NCBI GenBank assembly: GCA_965644295.1
Contig: CBFFRP010000109.1
Span: forward strand, 62,001 to 126,000
Length of the DNA stretch: 64,000 nucleotides
Source of the DNA: Paraphysomonas bandaiensis
Lineage: Eukaryota > Chrysophyceae
Reading direction: 5' to 3'
The notes under the pieces: model-generated
Database searches by the model: none
Told to the model about the DNA's origin: nothing
What the model saw: only the letters and a program-made list of their open reading frames with translations
In this document: positions 31,701 through 44,376 of the stretch, piece by piece
Layout: every line of letters begins with the position of its first letter
Position numbering within the stretch: position 1 is the first letter of the stretch
Made by a program: the position numbers and the translations under genes

Positions 31701-34700
31701 CTTACAGTTGAATCTATTGAAACTTGTGAGGAACTGTCGTCACTACTTTCATCAGAAGTAGCACTTTCCATTGATATAGAGCTGGCTTCAGAGTCACGAT
31801 ACGTTACTACACTCATCTTACATTAGTTTAAAACTATAGACCTGGTATCGTACCTCGATTTCTACCCCATAGTCCCGTACGAATCTGTTATATAAAAACA
31901 ACACTGTCAACACAAGAAAACTGTAGCATGTGTGCAGGACCTCATTTCCAATATCTGGGTGCAGACGCGACACCATAGCCTCGAGGATCTTTTCACTTTC
32001 TAGTGCCCACTCTCTGCGCTGTTCAGCCAAACGTTTCGTAAGGTCTGTGCCCCGCTCTGTTGTTGCGTTCTTTCGCTTTGCATATCCTGTCTCCATTAAG
32101 TCAAAAATAAAATTCAGATCCTCTTGAAGTCCACCGCGTTTCTCAAGGGCAACCATAGGGCCCAGTTCGTCGTGTTTCTCGCATTCCGAGTTGTCTTCGT
32201 CACTTTCCACATGACTTCCCACAGAACAAGCAATTTCTTGTGCTGTTGAATCATCATCATCATCACCACCATGGGAATTATTGTCACTTTCTTTATTGGA
32301 CATGCTGCCATCACTTTCATGATCCCGACTACTACATATGGTTTCTGTGTCATCACCATTTTCGTTACACACATGTGAAAACAGCGCAGTGGTATCTTTC
32401 AAGACAATGCCTGTGTCACATTCTTGATTATCCATAATATGAGCTCTCGAGGCTATTGACGAGCTTGTGGACAAAGAGTCCCTTTTCTTCAGTGGTGAGA
32501 CTAATTCAGCAGCAAATGGATTGCTTTTATTTGATTTTCTTAGGAAGTTTGTTTCTTTCAAAGCTACAGATCCACCTTTTCTCACAGGAGAGGTAGAGCC
32601 GGACACCATCACGCCTTTACAGGCGGGTGGTGTGCTCTTGGATATTTCCATAGACTCAACTTCATTTGTTGGCTCAGTAGATATGTTCTGGACAACTTCA
32701 TGACGTGATGGGGAAAAGTGTTTAGGATTCAACTGTACAGTACTCTGCCGCCGAGTCTGATTTTCTATAAGTTTAATTTCATTATAAAAATATAGTTACT
32801 CTGCTGCTGTTCAAAAACCTGGATTCCGCTGCTGTTTCGAAGTTTTCACGATTCGCCGGTGTGTATGTCTCCTAATCACTGAGTCCACAGAAATAGCAGA
32901 CGGCTCGGAATGACTACAGTTAACACGTTAAACTAAACTATAGGGTGACTTAAAAACTAAAATTCCCCTTACACAGAAAAATTATCAGGATCATAGGGCT
33001 GATATTCGTTTCTGTCCTTACTTCTCCCAGCATGAGCTGGAGTGTCCTTAGTCATGACTGAAGATGACACAGCATATCGATATATGTCCTCTATAGGGCC
33101 AACAAAACCACGATTCTTACTGTACCGAATATTATTTGATCGATAAAGAGACTCTTTCAAGTGGTTATGTGTGCTAACATCATGTATTGTGAGCTGTTTT
33201 TCCTCCCGTGGCGACAATTTATCGTACATCAAACTTCGAATATAATAGGGGTCATCTCTCGCTATTGAGTGGTCTATTTTTTTTAGCAGTTCATTTAAGG
33301 GTCCTGTTGCTGCCATTTCTTTCTCAACAACAGCTTTTATGAGCATCTGAATATAAACAGCAAAGTAATTCATACGTTACAGGATATATAACACCTCAAA
33401 TGAGTACCTTTCGACGAACAATTTCTGTGTTGAGGGCACCTTCGTTTTCATCTACTGGCACATCAATCTCGACAGCTTTTCCATGCGCCTTCAACTCTAT
33501 CACGGTCTATAAACTTTTAACCACATGCTTTACAACTGTATGTCGTTACCTTGACTGCTGCAATAAACCTGCGAAGCACTGTAAGTTGTTATTTCATCAC
33601 ACCAGCAAGAGATACCTTTTCAATGCAGGGCGTTGGCTACACTGCTCGACAATATCAGACGTTGGAGCCTTCGTTTCAACTATACTCTCCTCAATATCTG
33701 TGCTGTCTCCACTAGGTAGGACCTCTTTCGGCGAAGAAGCTCGCTGCTCTACCTTCGCATTTACCTTTAGCGTCGCCGACTTTTGCATGTCCTCCGAGTC
33801 ATCAGCGAACTTCGATGGCGTTGCATTATTATTAACCCCGACTATAAACTTCGATTTTCTACGCATCTCGACAGGGCTATTCTTGACAGGCTTTCTTTTT
33901 TCAATCGTCTGTTCCCTTAGTGATGGCTTATACTTCATTCTATCTATTATCATAGCCCTAACGATTCAATTACTTACTACAAGCCATTGATCTCCATCGC
34001 CTACCTCGATTCAAGTTCTGTAGATTTTTTCTCAGCTTTCTTCCCAGACTTCCAAAGTGCTATGGCACCATCAAACACAAGAGGTAGAATGTATAGTTAC
34101 TAACCTACGATTCTTGCACGCATGGCCATTTGTCGTTCCTCAAGTGACATTGACATTTGCTTGCTCACAACACGTTTTTCACTATCAACACCATCTTCCT
34201 TGCTCACAGATTTCCCAGGAGCTATATCAAAAGTAGGTACGTTACTGTGTCGCCTTTCCAGTGATTTTGAGAAGTTAAGGTCAACTTGAGCACGCGGAGG
34301 AGCCACTTCCTGGGTAGGCGAGCGATTAGATAAATTTTCTGCTGATAGATTGTCGAGGACAGGTGCATCACAATTATTTGACTCGAAACTGCTGCTAGTA
34401 TTCATGACCTCATCAGTATCTATTTTTTGGGTACTACTACGACGGGCATCGGGCTCATGGCCAAGTCTAACTTCAGATGGCAGAACCTCTGCTATATCAT
34501 GGGGGTATTTGTTGGGACTTAATACTTGTTCTAAATCCAAGGTGCTATCAGAGTAGAGTGTTCCTAACTCATTCTCAGGTGTCATTCGTTTAGGAGTAAC
34601 ATTAGCTTTAAATTTCTGATTGTAATAGTACAAGGACATGTAAATCGGGATAATGAATAAGTATAAAACAGACCTGAGCCATTGACGCAACAATTCCTTT

Positions 34701-36724
34701 CGTTCTCGCAACAGCAAAAATTTCTGAAAATCGCCGTTTACCCATTTCCTTGTACCTAATATCAACTATGTGTACTACACTACAAAAAAATTACTTGACG
34801 GGCAAAACAAAAACTTGTAAACGGACCGCAGTTGAAAATTTGAGCTGGAATTTCCTGGAATTTTCTCGTCTCTGCTCTTGCTATCCACCCCCTGGGCCTC
34901 CGCACTGTCCGGGTCTAAAACACACATTACAAGTCTACAAACACGTTCAAACAGTTCATATCTACCTCTTACGACAGTGTTCACAGTATTCTCCTCTTGT
35001 GCAGCAAGTATTAGCTCCGGATCAGCTAGAACGCTAATATCTTGTACATTAGCCGACTCTCTGGCCAATATATTCGCCATAGATGCCACGTCATGCTCCT
35101 GTGTATTCGGTGCGGGATAGACAACTTCGAAATCAACAGTGAGCTCTTCAATAGGAATGTCAGGTTTTCCCGGTGTCTTCATAGTAAGCGCTGTCAGCAA
35201 CGAATAAGAGATACGTTTCATGTCGTCCGTCACGTCACACGAATCTATCTCCTTGAACTCAAAAGCCTTAAGAAAACATCACTACTTGAATACAAGTCAA
35301 ATCTAACCATATTACCTTGTTGCAAACATGTGGACAGACAAAGTCCTTGAGACCTTTCGTCAGTCTACTGGATTTCAAGCTACATAACATATTGTGTATC
35401 GTTATACTGAAGTATTACCATTGGAAATTCTTCATGTTACCTGATTCGTATCCATTTCTCCCCAGCGTACTTCCGGTACAACAGACGATAGAATAAACGA
35501 TCAGCTCCCCGGGGTGGAGACGTATAATGATCTCTAGCCATCACCAACTTACCCTTGCGTGTCACGAAACGTGGTGGATCAGGTATTTGAATGTATCCTG
35601 TCTCAAAAAGAGTGGGATCCAACAGTTCATTCAGAGCTAATAATAAGTCGCCACCAGTGCACAAGGGGCGCAAATGGGTTTCCCCATTAACAGTTCGTGC
35701 CTTTAAAACGGCTCGTATAGGTTGAGACGAAGAAAGCGCTCGAGATATAGCCCTTTCTTGTTCATGTGACGCTTCTCGTCCTGAGATAGCTCGTTCGAAC
35801 GCCTCTGCAGCCCCGGAGTTCACAGGATCATGACTAATTGCTGTTACATTGTCGTTGAACAGTCGCCTTCGAGTACTACGCGAAAGGGTCGAACGCGGAG
35901 GGCGAGCGGCAGCCTCAGAAGCAGCAGCAGCCAAAAGCGGCTCAACGATTTGTGACTCAAATTCTACGGGAAGAAGTGCATCCTGTACAGGCAAATCGTA
36001 AACATAGGAAATATCCAACAATCTCAACTCACTCTATTAATTGTAAATGCTCGTTTGAAGTATGACCACGAGCTAAAAATTCTATCTAGACGAGTGGGGC
36101 ATGTTGGGTCAACAGAATAGGTGTTGACAATACCCACACAGGCTCCAGTTTTGAGCAAATTCGGTGCTCCAAAATCTACAGTTTTATCGCTCTCGACAAT
36201 CGTTGACAGTAAACCATACAATTCAACTGATTTACGTGACCATAAAGCCTTACTTCGCGTTCCAACACTATCCTCTCTATTCATTGGCTGAGATATTGGT
36301 AGCGGTGGTTTCACATCCTTGGGTGGTAGAAAGCCAGTTTCTTCCAGCATTTCTTTTTTCGAACGAAGATTCTGCTCGTCTTCAAAGAAATCAATCTTTT
36401 GTTGTGGTACAGATGACTGCTGAATATTGGTTTTCCTGTGTCTATAATTAGAGACATTAACCATATAAGTCACATGAACCTCATTGCTGTGGACTTTATG
36501 TATTCTTTCTCAACCTGCTCGCACTTCTTCAGATGGCGTAACACATTCCCGCACCTCTTATCCCTATCATTCTGGAGCGCCTTGGCAGCGTTATATCTCT
36601 CAGATCCGTCAGATAATAACACTCTTTCCATCTTTTCATTGTATTCATCATGATCACGGAGACCTTTCGCCCAATGGGAAGTGAGGTCAGATGATAATAC
36701 TTCTGATGGTTCAATTGAATCCAT
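28741..36724 (-). CDS. Giant 20-exon gene for an unrecognised, mostly disordered protein (~2,332 aa)
   Basis: Exons: 36724-36480, 36435-36033, 35982-35441, 35367-35316, 35266-34973, 34914-34827, 34774-34674, 34615-34105, 34059-34005, 33957-33641, 33578-33550, 33506-33408, 33346-32973, 32913-32819, 32764-31854, 31816-31706, 31658-31621, 31569-31273, 31225-31126 and 31077-28741. They sum to 6,999 nt, an exact multiple of three, in one frame. The start is MDSIEPSEVLSSDLTS. Ordered-looking parts are the N-terminal third (for example GYIQIPDPPRFVTRKGKL and RLFYRLLYRKYAGEKW), a middle segment (LLRRFIAAVKTVIELKAHGK, then KEMAATGPLNELLKKIDHS) and a basic helical run (MSKKMAKAIALSDELQRRRT). The last exon is Ser/Thr/Asn-rich with a lysine cluster and a short conserved-looking block (VVNNVISEAIKRLLEP). 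No domain is recognised. It is head to head with kinesin-2, 605 bp apart. A cytoskeletal role is only a guess. Confidence 0.72.
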
Positions 36725-37329
36725 TCCTCGATTCAGTGTACTCAATCCACAGAAATTATGAGACACGTATGAGTCATTACATATATAACTAAATCTGCAT
36801 TGTGATAGAGTTATATTGTTATTGTATGTCCACTCGACTTCACTTCACTTCACTTCATGTTCTTAACAGCTACTCTTTAGCGCCAAATCATGTGCAGTAT
36901 ATAAAAACCAATATATACACTAGAAAAGGCATATATACACAACAAAATATTGCCATTTTTATAAATGTTACACAGACCTCTGTTTTTGGAGGTCACAAAT
37001 AGCCCTATTTTTTAAGAAAACACAGCCGTTAATAAGCACGTAACTGCTGTAGTCCGAGTTTAAGCGAGCAGTATTGTATGATATATACTGCTGTGTACAG
37101 TGTATCATACACTCTACAGCATAGAGAGCTAGCTATCCGGTTGTGGGCTCCATATCATTCAGTTAAGTGTTCATGGAATATCATCCGCTGTGTCGTAGTT
37201 GTGTTTCATAGTCATAAGTATCGTAACATACAACTTAAATAAACTTTCTCTCGAGGGAAATTTTATCTTCCTATCGAATGATTTGAACGAACTGAATAGT
37301 TATACGTTATCAGATAACCCTAACGAACA
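36725..37329. promoter_or_regulatory. Divergent intergenic region between giant gene and kinesin-2
   Basis: 605 bp holding the promoters and 5' leaders of both genes. It contains a CTTCACTTCACTTCA triplet repeat near 36838-36856 and AT-rich blocks. A shared promoter is possible but no specific element is identifiable. Confidence 0.4.
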
Positions 37330-40300
37330 ATGAGCAATGAGTGCATTCAAGTGGTGGTCAGGATGCGTCCTTTCAACACCAAGGAGAAAAATGAAGGTCG
37401 ACAAGGTATTGTGGACATGGATATGGAACTGAATCAAGTGGCTATTAAGAACCCTGATAATTCTGATGCTCCTCCCAAAGTGTTCACATTCGATTCTGTG
37501 TATGATGGGAGTACCCAACAGCGTGCTTTTTATGAGGAATCGTGCTTTGGTTTAATTGAAAGTGTCCTAGAGGGGTTTAATGGCACGATATTTGCTTACG
37601 GACAAACGGGATGCGGTAATGACGATGCGTCACTCTTGTTAGAATGTGATATGGTTGGCAGGTAAAACTTTTACGATGCAGGGACCAAATAATCCACCGG
37701 AAATGAGAGGGGTTATTCCCAATTCATTTTCGCATATATTTGACCATGTCAAAGCATCCAAGGACGTGGAGTATCTTGTTCGCTGTTCCTACTTGGAGAT
37801 TTACAATGAAGTTATAAGGTGTGTTTACTTCTGGTGTTAAATTAGTTTGACACAGTATCAAGGGACTTGCTTGGCGACCAAAAGAACCCATTAAAATGTG
37901 ACCTCAAAGAAGACCCACAGAAAGGGATTGTTGTCTCCAACCTGTGTGATGTAGTTGTAGAAACAGAAGAAGATATGGATGCGATGTTGAATAAGGGACT
38001 GGCGAACCGTACTGTAGGGTCCACCCTGATGAATGCGGAGTCATCACGGTCCCATTCCATCTTCACGATTGTTGTAGAGATGAACAATCGTGATGAACAA
38101 GGCAAAGACCACATACGTGCTGGAAAATTGAACTTAGTCGACTTGGCTGGGTCAGAACGCCAAAAAAAGACAGGAGCCAGTGGGGACCGTCTTAAAGAGG
38201 GAAGCAAAATCAACCTCTCATTGTCTGCTCTGGGAAACGTAATATCAGCATTGTCCGATGGTGGGGGCAAGCATATTCCATATCGCGATAGTAAGCTCAC
38301 ACGACTACTACAAGATTCTTTGGGTGGTAACACGAAGACTCTAAGTATGTCCACATTATGTATTCATCTCAAGTAATTTATTCGCTGCAGTGGTTGCAGC
38401 GATGAGTCCTGCGGACTACAATTATGACGAAACTCTGTCAACTCTGAGGTGTGAATTAGTCATCAATTTTATATTGTATAATTGGTGTTGCGACAATTTG
38501 TGTTAGATATGCAAACCGTGCTAAGAGTATTAAAAATAAGCCAAAAATTAATGAAGATCCGAAGGACGCTATGATCCGCGAGTTTAAGGAAGAGATCGAG
38601 AGACTGAGACAACTATTAAGTCAACAAAACGGTGGAGTTATTCCATCGCTATCAGCCCCCCCTACAACTATCGCGGATTCTGCTCAAGAGACTGTAGCAG
38701 GCTCTAAAGCCCCAGTTAAAGCTAGCCTGCCTCAAGAACCTCAAGGCAAGCAACAAAAACTGAAAGCGGCTGATGATGTCTCCAACTTTGCCACACTTGC
38801 GACAGATGTGTCAACTACAAATGCATCTCATTCCGAAATAGATTTTGCATCCCTTGCAACAGGTACAACGCATCAACATGGGTCTGGAAATACAACCAAT
38901 ACGTATACCACGTATAGTAATGGATTTAGCAATCTTGTCATAGTCTATGCATCGTTGCCTATGTAGCCAACTCTCAACAATGTAATTTCATCATGTAGGT
39001 GGAGATAAGAAAACTTCACCACGGACTACGAAGTCTTCCCCTCGGTCAAAAGGGACTCGTAGTCCTCGAGAAGAACGAGTCCGCGTTGAAACAAAGGTTG
39101 TTGAAGTGGAAAAAATTCCAGATGAACACTTACATAAGCAAAAAGTAAGTGCTGCATTTAATACAGTTTCTCATCATTTCGCGAATATTTAATCTTATGT
39201 CTAAATTGCATGTATTCAGCGTCTAGAAGAATATTCACAGGCCATCGAGGAGGAGCGAGACTACTTCGGAGAGCAGCTTAAGGAGATGCACAATGAAGTT
39301 GAACTGGAGCGGAAAAAACGTGAGGAGTTAGCCATGCGTATGCAACAGCTTCAGTCCAAGGTGCGTGGTTACAGACATGTTTCTCATGCAAGACTTAGTC
39401 GTGATCGTGTATTCAGCTCATGGGAAGAGCATTGAGTATTGATGTATCCACTGGTGAAAGTGGCGATGCTTCTGAGCTAGTTATGCAGCCGAATGAAGCA
39501 CAGCTACGAGAGCAAAAAGAGGCAGAAAATAGATTAAATGAGAGAAAAGCTAAAGCGAAACGTAAGGAAGAGGCGAAAAAGAAGGCTGAGGAGGACCGGA
39601 AAGAGAAAGATCGAAACGAATATGATCGAGAGCTGCAGCAGGTTTGTACTTATCGGCTATTATAGAGTTGGTATCATCACATATTGATTGCTCAGGCTAT
39701 TGGTGCTCAAGATGAGAGTGTTGAAAAGAAAATTTCTAAAATTAAAAAAAAATTTGAGAAGAAACTTCAGGCAGCTAGGAGTGAAATCGACGATCTTCAT
39801 GAAGTATGTGACTGTAATAAATTTATTGTATTGTACACTTATTATGTGCTAGGAATTTGAATTGGAACGAGAAGAAATGTTAGAGAATATTAGAGAAGCG
39901 AACAAAGACTCGGAGCTGTTTAGACAAATATGCCTTTCTCTTTTAGACGAAAAAAGGTTGAGACAGGTATATGGTTGAACATTCGATAGTTATGGTGATC
40001 TTTACGTTGCTGTCTGACGCATCTAGATCGTGGATAAATGTCAGTATGATGAAGATTCAGATGAGTGGATTGTACCCTATATGCGGACGAGAGATACATC
40101 TGAGTTTAGACTTCCCGATATAGATTCTGCTAGAAATCATAGCGACGGTGACTCTGCGGCTCCGACGAGGGGAGGATCGGCCCGTTCTGTGAAATCTGAA
40201 TTGAGTGCAGCTGAAGCGAAACACGCACGACGACCGGGATCAAGGACCTCAGCTGAGACTGAGTGTGTGAATGACGGACGGGAAAGAAAGACACGTCGGC

Positions 40301-40917
40301 CAAATTCTCACAGAGATGACCCCCATGGCCAAATTCCGACTCTAAACGTCCCGGTTCATGCTCCTTCTAAACCCCCGATGCCAAAGTCTGCCAGAAGAGA
40401 CAAAAAAAAGAGTAAGCCTCCGAAAAATGTTCAAAATGAACTACAGGAGATGGTACTATTGTAAACGTTGTACTGCGGTTGCTGACAAAAACTTGTGACA
40501 GACATACACACAAGACGAGGGAGGGAACGGCGAGCAAGCCGGAAACGTTGCAGAGTGGGGTTTTGCTGAGAATAATCTGTCAGGTGGGAACAGTGCGAAT
40601 TCTGCCCACGATATAAGTCGGGAAGCTATATCTACTGATATTGAGTTCGATCCTTCGCTTGCGCTTAATCACGTTGGTGGGCCTATGGGTGACAGACAGT
40701 CATCTAGACATGGCAGTCGGCGAAATAAAAATAGGCCCGCTAGTGGAAATCGTAAAGCTGGGGTACGAATTATTTTTATTTTTGTATCATTTTCTTGTAA
40801 CGTGTATTCGTTTAGCATGCATCTGGATGTGTATCGGATTCTGCTACAGCTGATAAAAGTTTTTCTGTATCATGTTCTCCAAGAACTTCTGATGGTGTAT
40901 ATTTTCCGCAACTATAG
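37330..40917 (+). CDS. Kinesin-2 motor subunit (KIF3A/B-like), intraflagellar transport motor
   Basis: Thirteen exons: 37330-37615, 37662-37818, 37863-38344, 38391-38448, 38507-38916, 38999-39144, 39220-39360, 39417-39641, 39696-39803, 39853-39966, 40027-40452, 40502-40762 and 40816-40917, giving 971 residues in frame. The N-terminal motor has the P-loop GQTGCGKTFTM (split by a 46-bp intron), SSRSH switch I, DLAGSERQ switch II and the neck [20 protein letters not shown], which is diagnostic of kinesin-2. A Lys/Glu-rich coiled-coil stalk follows (about 590-830). The block [16 protein letters not shown] at the end of the stalk matches heteromeric KIF3-type subunits. The tail is basic and Ser/Arg-rich. 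It should pair with a second kinesin-2 and KAP to drive anterograde transport in cilia, so the organism probably builds cilia or flagella. Confidence 0.95.
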
Positions 40918-41629
40918 CGGTCAATTGTGTGTTTTCGAATCAGTGTTAAAGAAAAGTGCGTGCATTACTGGTCCAGTGCTGCTAATAGATGTCCCACCAT
41001 ATTTATTACATGTAGTGCAGTGTTTCATATTTTTTATCTATTTAAGTAATATAGTTGTGCTTTATTTTCACATATGCTCGGCTTACACACTTCGCAATAA
41101 ACAACTGTGGATATGTAGAGTGCTACGCGGATTTAGGTGTCACCCAAAATAAAGATCAACGAAAAGTTTAAAAACTATAGCAATTCAACCAAATAATAAT
41201 TACTTGGTCTGAAATATGTAGAGTGCTGTTATTCCAAAAAAGGTACTGGCAGTTACAGGAGATAATGCTCATCTCTGCGTTGTAAAATTCGGTGCACTTG
41301 TGTGTACGTACATTCCAAGATGTGTGGTATATTACTGTCAGATTAGTCTGTGATACCAAAACATATGAGATCATGAGTCTTTAACATCAAAAGCAGCATA
41401 ATAAATAAATGTAATAACATATTTCTCTTGTGAAATAATGTTTTCATGGTGTTAAGACGTACTCTTTTGCGCTAAAGGAGCTGGAGAGGATTTTATGAGG
41501 GCTAATTACTAATTAGCAGTGGAGTCTTTTAAACGAGAAGAAAGGTAGCAGTGAATGTCTTATTATTAGCAATAGACGTGTAAACGTCAGAGCTTTTTTA
41601 GTATTATTGCAATTCAACTATATATCCAG
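40918..41629. other. Intergenic, no gene seen
   Basis: AT-rich 3' flank of the kinesin gene. Short ORFs here overlap the last kinesin exon in another frame or have no motif. An AATAAA-like signal lies near 41149. Confidence 0.45.
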
Positions 41630-42055
41630 TGCATAACTCTAATATCCTACTATTTAACTCTACCAAAGCTGCTTGTGCGTTACACACCATGATGCAACCA
41701 CTTTCGCTCTATCACTCAAGACAAACGCAGTGAGAAAGCAGAATGTTGATACATCTGACATCTTCTGACTTAAGAATTTTTGAGTGGATGCTTGACTTCA
41801 GCAGGCAGCCCAATACCCCGGTTAGCCTTCAGGTGGTCCTATTTTCGGATGCCTGTTTATTCATCAGGGACCAAAGACGTCTATACAAGTGACACTTATA
41901 TTAGTGTCCCTTGTACCACACAAGCATTTGGCTATGAGTCGGCAGATAATTATCTCCTATATACGGCTTACGTTAGTTTCCTGGTGAAATATCTCCGGTA
42001 CTCTTTCCCCAGAACACCACGAAGCCATGAAGAGGTGCGAGCTCGACTAAATGAG
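41630..42055 (-). repeat. Dispersed repeat, copy 2 (inverted)
   Basis: Nearly full-length minus-strand copy of the repeat described at 5385-5910. It contains the inverse of every block, including GCTTGACTTCAGCAGGCAGC, CCCTTGTACCACACAAGCAT and AGAACACCACGAAGCC. The palindromic core is degraded here (CATGATGCAACC). Confidence 0.75.
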
Positions 42056-42088
42056 GGAAGGTAGATAATATCAATGGATATTGTATAT

Positions 42089-42233
42089 ACCAGGGCCTGG
42101 TCACCGTTAATGGTAGTGGCATTAATGGCCATTAATGGTAATGCCATTATAATTACCGGGACATTTTTGATTACTATGCCATTATAATTGCCGGGAACTG
42201 GACTACCATTAATAGTTACCAGCAGGCCCTGGT
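42089..42233. repeat. Fold-back (MITE-like) element
   Basis: About 145 bp with long imperfect terminal inverted repeats. The left end ACCAGGGCCTG (42089-42099) is complementary to CAGGCCCTGGT (42223-42233). The inner parts GTTAATGGTAGT and ACTACCATTAATAGTTACC extend the pairing. Inside are two direct copies of TGCCATTATAATTRCCGGGA. Flanks read ...GTATAT and GTACAC, so a TA target duplication cannot be confirmed. Confidence 0.65.
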
Positions 42234-42826
42234 GTACACGGCTTTGTAAATTCAGAAAAGAATTTTAGTTCTATTCTTCTCATAACAGCTGGAGTTTCTA
42301 AGTGGGAAATATTATTCAACCTGTCAAATTGGTTGAATTGCCTGCCTAGTCACACTAATTTTGGTGTAAAAAGCCTAGTCCAAGTTATAAATATTCAAAA
42401 CTGCATTAATTGATGGCTAGGTGAATAGATTTCGGCAACTCTTTGAAAAATGAACACAATGCTGACAGCGTTCGATATTGTAACTGACTGTCTTCTAGGC
42501 AAAAAAGTATGAGTATTCATTAATTCACGAATAGTGAATAGCAGCTAGTAATAGCCCCTAAATATACTAAATAACCTGGCCTGCTGCTACAATGGAATCT
42601 ACAATAACTTACTACTCGTTAAAATGATTGATGGCAGACAGTATTGATTTATACGCACATGCAGGCCTGACTACTTACACATCACATTTATCAGTAACCC
42701 GTACAACGTATACAACAATATACTACAATCAATGCAAAAGTATTCATAAAGATCTGTCCATATATCAGTATAATATATATCAGCACCAGAGACATTACAT
42801 ATGATTGCCTCCGAAAACAGTGCATA
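42234..42826. other. Intergenic, no gene seen
   Basis: AT-rich DNA between the fold-back element and the 3' end of the pseudokinase gene. No ORF, repeat or RNA can be supported. Confidence 0.45.
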
Positions 42827-44376
42827 TTAATCAGCAGTTGTTGTAATTACTATAAAATCATCGTCTTCACTTTCATCTAAAGGTATAAATGTGGATGGCG
42901 TTAAGTCCATTGCAACCCTACTACAACTGTCAGGAACGTGCATATCGGAATCAGATGCACCATCCAAAGTTTCTGCAGCATTCAGATGTGTAGTGTCAAC
43001 TATTGTGGCCTCTAAGTCCTCTGAAATATCATCGCACTTGGTGTCACAAGGTTCCACTGTGGGTTTACATATCGTTGATGGTGTGGTGGAGAGTCCTGAA
43101 GCCTCTTCCCAGAGAACAATTAAACCATCTACACTCAATTGGTCAGTCGGCCCATAATTCACCACCTACATACCACCCATCAGTATAACTTCACCCATCA
43201 AATGTAAAGTATAAATAATATAATAAAAAACGAACAGTCACATATCAATATCAATAATGACAACACATGTCAGTCCGCTACACGTACGTTATCAAGAAAA
43301 CGACGAACGGACGACACCGTTGAAAAGTTCGATTCTGGCAATTTCGAATGCAGAAGGATGGCCAGCTCCTTGAAAACAACCTAATTCACATGAAACACAA
43401 TTAAACACAAGTGATATTCATAATCTGAAAGAATAATAAATCACATTGCTCGAGGTGTTACAGCGTACGATAACACATACATGCAGAGAGCGTGTTGACT
43501 CTGACGTATCAGTACAGTCTGAATGAGTGCGTTGACACCCCGACACACTGATGGGCGATAACATAAACTGCTTCACACTTGCAGAACCATTCAGAAGAAA
43601 TTTCTGTCCATATATTTAATATCAGTACACTGAACACGATACTTAACGGACAATACCTTAAGAGAGAGCCCTGCAGTAGAATACAAGGATAGACTATCTA
43701 CCAGCCGTAAAGATGACACTACACCATGATTATATATCGTAAACATGGTGTTTAATCATACCAATTCCCCATATCCAGTTCCTCACAACACCTTCAGTCA
43801 ATTCACTACTCTTACATACATGTATATACTCCACAAGACTGCTGCTACAATACTCCATTACAATGCACACCATATCCCCAAATTCCTATAATCACAATAT
43901 ATTACACATAAATACATATATAAGTCTCTACTTTACATAAATTTCGATGATTTTTAGAATATTATCCATTGGATGACGCTTCAATACTCGAAAATCTTCA
44001 TAAAGAAGTTGTTTGCATTTTTCAGGCATTCCAACAACAGTTTTGATCGCATACTCTTTCCCAGAATACACATGTAGTCCTTTGTATACCTATATAGTAG
44101 TGAGAGCTGTTCGATGCACAAGATGTTTCATAGGCATGTAGACATACTTTGGTTGCCGATGAATTGGACAATACAGCTATTAAATCGTATGCACCTGTGG
44201 AGAGGGGCAACATCGATGCTAACACTAGAATACAGTCTAGTGATTAAGTATATAAAAGTCTTTAATAGGAACAAATGCAGGAGGAGGTACGTGAATGTTG
44301 TCTGTAGGATACGCCTTTCAAAATAATTCCTATAATTACAACTGTGACTCTTCCGTTCTCCGAATAGTGCATCCAT
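42827..44376 (-). CDS. Pseudokinase, truncated protein-kinase fold
   Basis: Eight exons: 44376-44343, 44194-44148, 44089-43937, 43885-43762, 43718-43657, 43603-43481, 43380-43288 and 43165-42827, giving 324 residues in frame. The N-lobe is clear: YDLIAVLSNSSATKVYKGLH stands where a glycine loop should be but has no glycines in it. The VAIK-type lysine is kept (EYAIKTVV). An alpha-C helix glutamate candidate (YEDFRVLKRH) and a hinge (VCIVMEYCSSSLVEYI) follow. In the C-lobe the HRDLKPEN position reads STAGLSLKKFLLNG and DFG reads QFML, so catalysis is very unlikely. The rest of the C-lobe is missing. A helical segment (VFKELAILLHSKLPE) and an acidic tail ending DDDFIVITTTAD follow. That tail resembles an ATG8-interacting (LIR) motif. 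The first exon is the least certain part. Confidence 0.72.

Noticed and set aside
31818-32732. ORF at 32732-31818 (and 31083-28741) as separate genes
   Set aside because: The first has no ATG at its open start and both join upstream exons in frame through normal short introns, so they were merged into the giant gene.
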